Positions 17,170 to 23,033 of a DNA stretch of 23,967 bases are shown here, in pieces (position 1 is the stretch's first letter; every line of letters begins with the position of its first letter). Both the position numbers and the translations under genes were made by a program. The notes below the pieces were generated by a model. It was not told where the DNA came from, searched no databases, and saw nothing but the letters and a program-made list of their open reading frames with translations. The DNA is from a virus, in the IMG/VR virus record IMGVR_UViG_3300035181_000004, positions 1 to 23,967 of that record; one strand, written 5' to 3'.

Positions 17170-17619
17170 TCACTCTTCCCAGATAACGCCTACGGTCGCA
17201 TTTACACCGGCAGGCGCGGTCAAACGCATACGCCAGAAACCTGAAACTGGAACATAGAGTTCTCGTCCAAGGGGTGCTACGTAGTGGAAGCCTGATGTTG
17301 GGCTAATACGCTTAATAATGACATCTGATGCAGTACCCGCGCCCTCGGCGGTAGTCGAGTGCTTAGTTGTATTTCCAGATGCCGGGGCAGCAGTATTAGT
17401 ATACTTACCGGGTGTTAGAGTTGTTGCTGTGGTAACAGCGGCAGAGAATCGGCCAACTTCAACCTTGACCGGTACGGCTGATGCGCTGACACCATCGAAA
17501 TCAACCCACCATTCCACAATACGGATATCCGCAGTAGATGGGGTTGCTATTTCTAGTACAGACTTTGCGGTAGCGGCGACTAGGGCAATAGCATCAACAG
17601 ATGCAATGTAAAGGCTCAT
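17170..17619 (-). CDS. Small beta-rich structural protein, 149 aa
   Basis: ATG at 17619 has no proper ribosome binding site. It overlaps, as ATGA, the stop of an 11-codon leader frame (17651-17616) that does have one, so translation is probably coupled. The product is rich in Ala, Thr, Val and Ser, has IRIVEWWVDFDGVSASAVPVKVEV near residues 32-55, and ends with GFWRMRLTAPAGVNATVGVIWEE. This looks like a jelly-roll type virion protein of the kind found near capsid or fibre genes in actinophages. It lies between two other beta-rich structural genes. Function is unknown; capsid decoration or fibre-base are possible. Confidence 0.8.
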   Translation of the reverse strand: MSLYIASVDAIALVAATAKSVLEIATPSTADIRIVEWWVDFDGVSASAVPVKVEVGRFSAAVTTATTLTPGKYTNTAAPASGNTTKHSTTAEGAGTASDVIIKRISPTSGFHYVAPLGRELYVPVSGFWRMRLTAPAGVNATVGVIWEE

Positions 17620-17651
17620 AATGTCGCCGCCTGTGTTTTCAAGATTCCCAT
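17616..17651 (-). other. 11-codon leader frame before the 149-aa gene
   Basis: ATG at 17651 is preceded by AAAAGGTGGAATA, a strong ribosome binding site at good spacing. The frame encodes MGILKTQAATL and ends TGA inside the ATGA that starts the next gene. The downstream gene lacks its own site, so ribosomes would load here and reinitiate. Whether the peptide itself matters is not known. Confidence 0.55.
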
Positions 17652-17675
17652 TATTCCACCTTTTCTATTAGTCTT

Positions 17676-17703
17676 TGTAGGTGGCCCCGAAGGGCCACCT
17701 ACA
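17676..17703 (-). terminator. Strong C(UUCG)G hairpin between structural genes
   Basis: A perfect 12-bp stem (TGTAGGTGGCCC with GGGCCACCTACA) closes a UUCG tetraloop on the minus strand, 28 bases after the stop at 17732. There is no U-tract after it, so it may be a transcript-end stabiliser, processing site or partial terminator rather than a full stop. The next gene follows without a visible promoter. Confidence 0.65.
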
Positions 17704-17731
17704 GAAAGTAGGGATTGCCCGAAGGCATCTA

Positions 17732-18106
17732 TCAGGTTGTTGTTAGTGTTACTGTAAAGACCCAAGTTTGCGCTGAGGTCTTTGTACCAAGTGACTCAAC
17801 CTTGCGGCTCAACATTGTTCCAGCAGCAGAGGCGTTGAATACGCCCCACTCCTGCCAAGCATAGTTTGCATCGGTTGTTGCAAATGTTGCTCGGTAGGTC
17901 ACAACGTTAGAGGCTACCTGTGGGTAGGTAGCATCCATGACCTTGCGCAGTTTGTTAGATGCTGCCTGTAGGTCAGTTTGTGCCGCTGAGAATGCTGTTA
18001 CTGAGTCACCAACACCAATGTAAGTATTGGTGTTGTTAAATGGTGTTGCTGCTGCTGCGTGGGCTGATGCGACCATGAAGTCACGCCCTGCGGTAGTCAA
18101 TGCCAT
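17732..18106 (-). CDS. Conserved small virion protein, 124 aa
   Basis: ATG at 18106 has AAGGAGG seven bases upstream, the strongest ribosome binding site in this block, and overlaps the TAA of the 49-codon gene by one base. The protein has a typical modular pattern: TYIGVGDSVTAFSAAQTDLQAASNK near residues 28-52, then YRATFATTDANYAWQEWGVFNASAAGTMLSRK, then WVFTVTLTTT at the end. I know this pattern from small phage structural proteins that form a compact beta domain, sometimes annotated as tail-fibre or decoration proteins. The position behind capsid and in front of the fibre block, and the strong site plus hairpin, suggest an abundant protein, perhaps a capsid decoration or fibre-anchoring subunit. 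That role is inferred. Confidence 0.8.
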   Translation of the reverse strand: MALTTAGRDFMVASAHAAAATPFNNTNTYIGVGDSVTAFSAAQTDLQAASNKLRKVMDATYPQVASNVVTYRATFATTDANYAWQEWGVFNASAAGTMLSRKVESLGTKTSAQTWVFTVTLTTT

Positions 18107-18255
18107 TATTCTTCCTCCTTGATAATTTCTGTGATTTCTCCATTTTCGATGATGATAGTCTCGACCAGTCTCCCAGACTCAGCGTCAAACTTTTCAAGTC
18201 TGCCACTTATTTCTACCATATCAAAATCTATGCCCTCGAAAGGTCCGTCAGTCAC
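18106..18255 (-). CDS. Small coupled gene, 49 aa
   Basis: This short frame starts with GTG at 18255, inside the TGA of the upstream gene (GTGA overlap), and ends TAA at 18106, overlapping the next ATG by one base. The product starts MTDGPFEGIDFDMVEISGRL and ends with EITEIIKEEE. It is acidic, with a predicted strand-rich centre. Both junctions are the tight overlaps seen elsewhere in this cluster, and the frame carries the ribosome binding site (AAGGAGG) of the next gene near its end. No family was recognised. An internal ATG at 18219 would give a 37-residue version. Confidence 0.65.
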   Translation of the reverse strand: MTDGPFEGIDFDMVEISGRLEKFDAESGRLVETIIIENGEITEIIKEEE

Positions 18256-18656
18256 GAGTAAAAGTCCTCTAGTTCCTTTTGCATGGCCATACGGAAGCCT
18301 TCTTCGTTCTCTAGAATGGAGTTTGCGACATCCTCGGGCACGGCCACGAATGGGTGCTCTCGTGTGAATGTTACTCCGAAAGTATCATATGCTCCGTTTT
18401 CACGGACCATTCTTAGGAGAATTAGTGGACCCTCAGCCTTAGGTGGCTCGGGTGTGAACTGGCCTTTGTCGTGAACCTCTGGCTCTGGCTTTTCAGCGTC
18501 CAGGCGGTCCTGCCATTCTTTGTACATGGTGAAGTCAATACCCTCGTCCTCAATCTTCTGGACGATGTTCAGTTTACCGCGCACGCCTTCTAGGTCAACG
18601 CCGAAGTATTCTGCCGTTTCCTTCAATTTTTTTACATCTAGATCTGTTAATGACAT
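18252..18656 (-). CDS. Small head protein with SAP/HeH-like N-terminus, 134 aa
   Basis: ATG at 18656 was chosen because AGGAGG lies six bases upstream. An in-frame ATG at 18677 is too close to the -10 box at 18682 to be transcribed usefully. Residues 1-45 form a helical unit (LTDLDVKKLKETAEYFGVDLEGVRGK) like SAP / HeH / Rho-N domains, which bind nucleic acid or act as assembly anchors. A Pro/Glu-rich linker follows near 55-75, and the rest includes EHPFVAVPEDVANSILENEEGFRMA, a motif I associate with small phage head proteins next to capsid genes. It follows the capsid gene and its hairpin. Its role, perhaps head completion or decoration, is inferred from position. Confidence 0.7.
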   Translation of the reverse strand: MSLTDLDVKKLKETAEYFGVDLEGVRGKLNIVQKIEDEGIDFTMYKEWQDRLDAEKPEPEVHDKGQFTPEPPKAEGPLILLRMVRENGAYDTFGVTFTREHPFVAVPEDVANSILENEEGFRMAMQKELEDFYS

Positions 18657-18681
18657 TCTCTGCCTCCTATGGCTCATCTAA

Positions 18682-18690
18682 ATTATAGCA
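18682..18690 (-). promoter_or_regulatory. Extended -10 promoter after capsid gene (TGCTATAAT)
   Basis: The sequence TGC-TATAAT (-10 box at 18687-18682) is a perfect extended -10. The position for a -35 box holds CTGGCT, which is weak. Predicted start is near 18675, giving a leader of about 20 bases with AGGAGG before the ATG at 18656. It follows the capsid hairpin, so transcription is renewed here for the fibre block. Confidence 0.6.
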
Positions 18691-18708
18691 TAGTACATTT
18701 GTAAAGCC

Positions 18709-18740
18709 AGCAGGGCCGGGGCGCAAACCCCGGCCCTGCT
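18709..18740 (-). terminator. Perfect 13-bp hairpin after major capsid gene
   Basis: AGCAGGGCCGGGG and CCCCGGCCCTGCT flank a six-base loop (TTTGCG on the minus strand), starting 17 bases after the capsid stop codon. The following bases (GGCTTTACAAATG) hold only three T in a row, so this is a strong stem but an imperfect intrinsic terminator. It may reduce read-through or protect the capsid message. Confidence 0.75.
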
Positions 18741-18757
18741 AATGTGCGTTAGGTAGA

Positions 18758-19741
18758 TCAGGCTACCTTTACGTCCTTTAGAATAACAAGGGCGTCTGTG
18801 TTTTCGTACTGGACACCTACGCGAACGTAAGCGGTGTACTCGACAGCATCCTTCTTGTTCTTGTACTCAGACATAACCTGAACTTCGCGCTTGATACCCC
18901 AGATACGGTTCTGTGGGAAGGTCAACTCTACGTAACCGTGGTTACCGGTTGCACCTGAGTAGGTGCCGGTAAGGGTCTCGGAGAATAGTGGAACTTCCTT
19001 GATCGGAATACCGAATCCGAATGGAGTTACAGCACCGGCGCTACCAGAAAGTGTACCCTGGCCACGAAGAATACCAGATACTACTTCTTCTGGGTTACCC
19101 GGTAGGGCTAGAAGAGAGTTCAGGTAATCCTGTGAGACACCAGATCCAGTGTAGAAGCGAAGATCGCCACGACGCTGTAGGTACTTACGAGGCATTGCCT
19201 TGATCATTACGTTAAGTGCTGACTTGGTGATTGTGGCACCAGAGTTAGTCTTGACGTAACCACCTGCTAGACCCAACTTACGGAATCCATCGAATGACTT
19301 CAATAGGGGGTCGGATGAGAGGGTTGTGTCACCGTTGATTGCTAGATCCTCAATGTCGTTACCGAACTGAGTAGCCATCAAACGAGCGATGTGGTCCTCT
19401 AGGTCACCAAACTCGATGTTGTCCTCTAGGGACTCACGAGAAAGTTCCCAATCTAGACGGAGTTTCTTGGTTGTGACGGAAACCTTGGTGAAGGTTGCGT
19501 CAGCGTTGACACCATCGTCCACGGCCTCGGTTGCGAGACGTGCAAGACGCTGGCCTACGCCAACCTTGTCAATGTCTAGAGTGTTAGCGCGCATACGGAC
19601 CTGACGGCCCTCGGTTGCTAGTGTGGTTGCGTCCCACATGTAGTCGATGAAGCGGTTGGACTGTTCTGCGTTTAGCAGACCACCTGAACCGGCAGCGACC
19701 TCAGTAGTACGGATTACTTTTTCAAATAGTTCATTTGACAC
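18758..19741 (-). CDS. Major capsid protein, HK97 fold, 327 aa
   Basis: GTG at 19741 follows the shared leader element AGGTAGGTGAAA by good spacing. The protein has the capsid features: a short N-terminal arm, the strand pair around GVGQRLARLATEAVDDGVNADATFTKVSVTTKKLRLDWELS (E-loop and P-domain spine), the helix FGNDIEDLAINGD typical of HK97-fold capsids, and the C-terminal A-domain strand KDAVEYTAYVRVGVQYENTDALVIL. Length fits HK97-type capsids without an N-terminal delta domain; here the scaffold is a separate protein. It lies directly after protease/scaffold, has a dedicated leader, and ends before a strong hairpin, consistent with very high expression. I cannot say which subfamily it belongs to. 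Confidence 0.93.
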   Translation of the reverse strand: MSNELFEKVIRTTEVAAGSGGLLNAEQSNRFIDYMWDATTLATEGRQVRMRANTLDIDKVGVGQRLARLATEAVDDGVNADATFTKVSVTTKKLRLDWELSRESLEDNIEFGDLEDHIARLMATQFGNDIEDLAINGDTTLSSDPLLKSFDGFRKLGLAGGYVKTNSGATITKSALNVMIKAMPRKYLQRRGDLRFYTGSGVSQDYLNSLLALPGNPEEVVSGILRGQGTLSGSAGAVTPFGFGIPIKEVPLFSETLTGTYSGATGNHGYVELTFPQNRIWGIKREVQVMSEYKNKKDAVEYTAYVRVGVQYENTDALVILKDVKVA

Positions 19742-19747
19742 GATTTA

Positions 19748-19766
19748 TTTCACCTACCTTTTCTTT
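19748..19766 (-). promoter_or_regulatory. Shared leader / ribosome binding element of capsid gene
   Basis: AAAGAAAAGGTAGGTGAAA on the minus strand ends seven bases before the GTG start codon of the capsid gene. Eighteen of 19 bases equal the element before the major tail gene at 7952-7970. No other copy was found by eye, apart from a shorter related AGAAAAGGTGG before the leader frame at 17651. Confidence 0.7.
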
Positions 19767-19775
19767 TTGTTTGTA

Positions 19776-20297
19776 TTAGAGACTATCTACGCCGAGGAAG
19801 CGCCCGCCCCAAATACTCTTTGTTGTTGTTACTACTTCCTCTGAACCGCCAAGTTCAGAAGACTTCTTCACGGCGGTAGATGAGTTAAACTCTTCTACTC
19901 GCGCCTCGACCGCATTTAGATTCTCTGAAAGAGACTCTACGCTCTTGGCTAGATCCGCGTGGCTTGTGCCTAGATCCGCAAACTGTGCCTGCACAGTCTT
20001 TACGAATTCTTCGACCGAGGTGCGAATACCCTCAACCTTTGTATTTGACTCTTCTGCGCTCTTTAGGATCGTCTCAGAGACGAACTCACGCATATCATCG
20101 AATAGTTTTACAAAGTCAACAGGTGAATCAACAGCCTCAACTTCGGAGCCTTCATCGGCCTTCTCGACCTCATCGGCTACGGCCTCATCGGCAGCGACCT
20201 CTGCAACCTCTTCGGCTACAACGGCTTCTTCAACTACTTCATCGGCTTTTTCAATTGGCTCGACTTCTTCAACAGAAGTTGCAATACCTTTGCTCAC
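19776..20297 (-). CDS. Internal in-frame scaffold protein, 173 aa
   Basis: Inside the protease gene, GTG at codon 260 (20297) has AAGGAGGT six bases upstream, the strongest ribosome binding match in the window, in the same frame. Initiation here would give a separate 173-residue protein beginning MSKGIATSVEEVE. It consists only of the acidic linker and coiled coil, exactly the scaffold part. This is the lambda C/Nu3 arrangement: protease-scaffold fusion plus free scaffold from an internal start. The sequence shows the site; that it is used is inferred. Confidence 0.75.
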   Translation of the reverse strand: MSKGIATSVEEVEPIEKADEVVEEAVVAEEVAEVAADEAVADEVEKADEGSEVEAVDSPVDFVKLFDDMREFVSETILKSAEESNTKVEGIRTSVEEFVKTVQAQFADLGTSHADLAKSVESLSENLNAVEARVEEFNSSTAVKKSSELGGSEEVVTTTKSIWGGRFLGVDSL

Positions 20298-21074
20298 TTC
20301 TATACCTCCTTCGTTGGTGTTTACCTCTACCTGTGTATCAGGTTCAGGATTTAGATATTTCTGTACGACATCCCTAAGAACGTCGGACTTATCTGTATCG
20401 GTGGATTCAATCCATCCGATGTTCTCCATGGCTTTATTACATGAAGCACAACTTTGACTGGAATCTGATGAGACTACGGCAATCTGGTCTGACGTGCAGT
20501 AAAAGACGTTAGAGACAAGGGTCTCGGTTGCCAATCCTTTATACATCAGTTCTCCTGTATCCGACTTAACGATAGAGAATACATTCGCCAGGCTATTCGC
20601 AGGGCTATCTACCAAACTCAGTTCAACTAGGTCATATTCTTGAATAACTCTGATAGTCCTGTTGTTTTCTGCGTCAAAGACGTTTTCTTGCTCCGTGATG
20701 TTTCCACCAATAGAGAAGCCAGAGAGGGTTCCGTCAAGCACCTTTTCCCAGGTGTCCTGCGCGCCCTTAGAGACATATACAGTTACGTAGATGCCTCTAT
20801 AAGTCATATCAGAGTTAAAGTCATAAAAGTCCTTCTGGGTAAATCCAAGTAGGCGACCAGCAGCAATTGGCTGGTGCATTTCTCGGATATTGCCACGGAA
20901 GTTTTCAAAGGCGCGAGTGGAGGCTTCTGCGGTACAGATATCTCCTACGCGATCAACATTGTCTAGAGTAGCAAAACCAGAAACGGTACGGTTTTCAGCG
21001 TCCACCTTAGAGAAGGGGACTTGAAATGTAATCCGATCAGCGTCGGCTGCCCACGAACTTTTAATGATTTCCAT
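19776..21074 (-). CDS. Prohead protease with C-terminal scaffold, 432 aa
   Basis: Residues about 15-170 are a serine prohead protease of the S78 / HK97 type. Candidate catalytic residues are His67 (MHQPIAAGRL), Ser121 (LSGFSIGG) and an acidic residue near 146-156 in the block ELSLVDSPAN, a family hallmark. Residues 190-215 contain three Cys (193, 209, 212; C-x15-C-x2-C). Residues about 235-310 are highly acidic (Ala/Glu/Val-rich), and 310-420 are a predicted coiled coil (LFDDMREFVSETILKSAEESNTKV and on), the usual build of a scaffold. ATG at 21074 has no ribosome binding site and lies only nine bases after the -10 box, so its message would be nearly leaderless. The protease would process the scaffold, itself and perhaps the capsid. 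Confidence 0.92.
   Translation of the reverse strand: MEIIKSSWAADADRITFQVPFSKVDAENRTVSGFATLDNVDRVGDICTAEASTRAFENFRGNIREMHQPIAAGRLLGFTQKDFYDFNSDMTYRGIYVTVYVSKGAQDTWEKVLDGTLSGFSIGGNITEQENVFDAENNRTIRVIQEYDLVELSLVDSPANSLANVFSIVKSDTGELMYKGLATETLVSNVFYCTSDQIAVVSSDSSQSCASCNKAMENIGWIESTDTDKSDVLRDVVQKYLNPEPDTQVEVNTNEGGIEVSKGIATSVEEVEPIEKADEVVEEAVVAEEVAEVAADEAVADEVEKADEGSEVEAVDSPVDFVKLFDDMREFVSETILKSAEESNTKVEGIRTSVEEFVKTVQAQFADLGTSHADLAKSVESLSENLNAVEARVEEFNSSTAVKKSSELGGSEEVVTTTKSIWGGRFLGVDSL
20304..20311 (-). promoter_or_regulatory. Strong internal ribosome binding site for scaffold
   Basis: AAGGAGGT on the minus strand is complementary to eight bases of the 16S anti-Shine-Dalgarno tail. Six bases (ATAGAA) separate it from the in-frame GTG at 20297. 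As coding sequence it reads Glu-Gly-Gly, which does not require this exact match. Confidence 0.75.
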
Positions 21075-21083
21075 GTTGGACTA

Positions 21084-21112
21084 AATATAACTTGTGTTCG
21101 ATTAAAATGCAA
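21084..21112 (-). promoter_or_regulatory. Promoter for protease-scaffold-capsid unit (TTGCAT-17-TATATT)
   Basis: The -35 box TTGCAT (21112-21107) and -10 box TATATT (21089-21084) are spaced by 17 bp. They are part of the same 16-bp element TAATTTGCATTTTAAT (21116-21101) as at 8042-8027; again its first three bases are the upstream stop codon, here of portal. The -10 box ends nine bases before the protease ATG, so the start of transcription would fall at or within a few bases of the start codon. Confidence 0.75.
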
Positions 21113-21113
21113 A

Positions 21114-22697
21114 TTACTGTGCGCTACGACCACTACCCTGCGTGTTACGGCCTGTTGAGGACGATGCAGAGTCGGTAGCATTATTAGCCCGGTCGCGTGC
21201 CCGAGCATCTGTGCCAGCAGCATTATTGGCGGCGTCAGCGGCCTGCTGTGGCTTTAGTTCCAAGAACTTATCTCCCTCTGGGTGAGGCTGTAGGCCCTTG
21301 CCAGCACGAATTTCGTTGATGGTCTTTAGTTGGTTGCGAGCATCACGTTCGTCAATCTTGCTCTGAGTCTCAGAATCGGTAAGGCTAAGTTCATTAAGTT
21401 TAAACTTAAACACATTGGTTAGTTCACCGATAATTAGATTGACGCGCTTCTCTAGGCGGTCCTGCTCAGGCTGGCAAACCTGCTCTTTGAATGTCTTATC
21501 AGCATCACGGGCTGCGGCAAGGTTGACGTTGGTTGATAGTCCGGTCTTAATCGGAGGGGTGCGGTGAGCCATGAAGATTTCGTCACGGTTCATTTCACGG
21601 TATTTGTTGAACGAAGAATCCTGTGTCCCCGCCTCGACGGCATCCATGTTGAATTCGACCTTGGAGTTGGCTGAGTCTGGTGGTAGTGGGATATATAGGG
21701 TACGGTGATTCTTACCCTTTAGGTTAGTCATAAAGAATTCGTGAAGTTGACGCTCTGCATCTACTCCTAGTTCCGCGCCCTTAATGGTAATAACGTAACG
21801 AGGAACGGCCTTGTGCTCAAAGTAGTCAAGGTTAAATCGTGAAGCAAATTCGTCACCGGCCACGGCAGAAGCAGCAGACACAACGTCTGGCACACCGTAG
21901 AATGTGTTGGTTGGGTTGTACTTCTTAATATGAATAATCTCGTTTAGTTGGCGAGAAGTCTGAGTACCAAGTGGGTCTTTGGTCTTTTTATCTCCAAAGT
22001 TGCGGAAGAATGTAATAGCCTTTCCGACGATCTGAACATATCCATCGCGGGCGCGACGGATACGCATAGTTGTTGAGTTTACGTGTCCAACATATCCAAT
22101 AGTTCCATCGGCTTTACGACCAACCTCAATATATCCATTACCAGTTGACTCGTAGTCAACCCACACCTTTTGAAGAACTTCGATGAAAGTGTCCTCAGCA
22201 TTAAGAGCATCTAGTATATCGTCTAGTTGAATCTTCATACGGTTCAATTTTTTACGAAGTTTGGTGATATCGTCTGCCGTCTTTGCACTTTCAATCTTGT
22301 CAAGAGTCGCACCTGTCTCAGCCCAAGTGTATCCAAGACCGACGATGTTAGATGTTTTAGCGTTGCAGGCAGCATAGTTTGCTGAGTTGATCGTATAGAT
22401 CGTGGCAAGATAATCTAGGTTATATGGAGGATGTACCACATTGAAGGCATCATATGCGGAAAAGTAGCCTGTCTCCACAGCATTAGACTTTGAGTCACCC
22501 TGCCCGGTGTAGGCTTTTTCCATGCGTGTAAGACGGCGCTTGGTATTAACGTCAAGTCCGTCAAGTGTCTTTAGTTCGCTGGCGTTTGCCGCGAATGTGT
22601 CCCCTGAATCTGATACACCCTTAGTTAGATCACCCATACTTACGTGGATAATCTGGGGAAGATCAGTCTCGGTACTTTCGACTTCTGAGGTCGTCAC
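21114..22697 (-). CDS. Portal protein, PBSX-like family, 527 aa
   Basis: GTG at 22697 has AGGAG six bases upstream and overlaps the previous gene by 35 bases. The sequence has the usual features of phage portals: an N-terminal variable part, NYAACNAKTSNIVGLGY near residues 100-125 (wing), helices with KLRKKLNRMK, the block IIHIKKYNPTNTFYGVPDVVSAASAV with the conserved YG-P motif near 255-285, VNLAAARDADKTFKEQVCQPEQDRLEKRVN near 390-420 (the stem/clip-proximal helix typical of PBSX-type portals), and a C-terminal Ala/Asn/Ser-rich tail. The dodecameric portal is the DNA entry and exit channel. It is followed by the protease gene and preceded by a small conserved protein that commonly sits before portal in actinophages. 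Confidence 0.92.
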   Translation of the reverse strand: MTTSEVESTETDLPQIIHVSMGDLTKGVSDSGDTFAANASELKTLDGLDVNTKRRLTRMEKAYTGQGDSKSNAVETGYFSAYDAFNVVHPPYNLDYLATIYTINSANYAACNAKTSNIVGLGYTWAETGATLDKIESAKTADDITKLRKKLNRMKIQLDDILDALNAEDTFIEVLQKVWVDYESTGNGYIEVGRKADGTIGYVGHVNSTTMRIRRARDGYVQIVGKAITFFRNFGDKKTKDPLGTQTSRQLNEIIHIKKYNPTNTFYGVPDVVSAASAVAGDEFASRFNLDYFEHKAVPRYVITIKGAELGVDAERQLHEFFMTNLKGKNHRTLYIPLPPDSANSKVEFNMDAVEAGTQDSSFNKYREMNRDEIFMAHRTPPIKTGLSTNVNLAAARDADKTFKEQVCQPEQDRLEKRVNLIIGELTNVFKFKLNELSLTDSETQSKIDERDARNQLKTINEIRAGKGLQPHPEGDKFLELKPQQAADAANNAAGTDARARDRANNATDSASSSTGRNTQGSGRSAQ

Positions 22698-22995
22698 GTA
22701 ATGCTCCTATGTCATATTCGTCTGGTGTTTCACCAGCAGCCATTCTGCGTACTTGTTCTGCGTGCTCGTCATCGCTAACGCGGCGAACACCTTCGATGAA
22801 AACAGCGTTACCATCGGGGAATCCATAGTGCTTGGCTACTGCGCACAGTTTGGCAATCCTGGCAATATCCCCGCGACGTGATGGAATGTTCAAAAGGTTG
22901 CCTTCATTGTCAGAAAGGTAGCGGCCCTCGGGAAGTTCCCATACATATAGACCAATATTGGTTTCGCTAACTACGCTAAGTTTACTCTCGCTCAT
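22663..22995 (-). CDS. Small conserved phage protein before portal, 110 aa
   Basis: ATG at 22995 is chosen over an in-frame ATG at 23001 and a GTG at 23061 (which overlaps the upstream gene by 28 bases and lacks a ribosome binding site); the choice is uncertain. The protein contains YLSDNEGNLLNIPSRRGDIARIAKLCAVAKHYGFPDG and then a segment rich in Asp, Glu and Arg, ending DEYDIGALRDDLRSRKYRD. I have seen similar proteins between terminase and portal in actinobacterial phages, where they have no assigned function. The 3' end overlaps portal by 35 bases and holds the portal's AGGAG site. Confidence 0.75.
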   Translation of the reverse strand: MSESKLSVVSETNIGLYVWELPEGRYLSDNEGNLLNIPSRRGDIARIAKLCAVAKHYGFPDGNAVFIEGVRRVSDDEHAEQVRRMAAGETPDEYDIGALRDDLRSRKYRD

Positions 22996-23033
22996 AACCA
23001 TCACTTTACCATTTTTGGCTCCATAAAGCCAAA

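Noticed and set aside
18657-18677. Longer start (ATG 18677) for the 134-aa head protein
   Set aside because: It begins five bases after the -10 box, at or before the predicted transcription start, and lacks a ribosome binding site, whereas ATG 18656 has AGGAGG.
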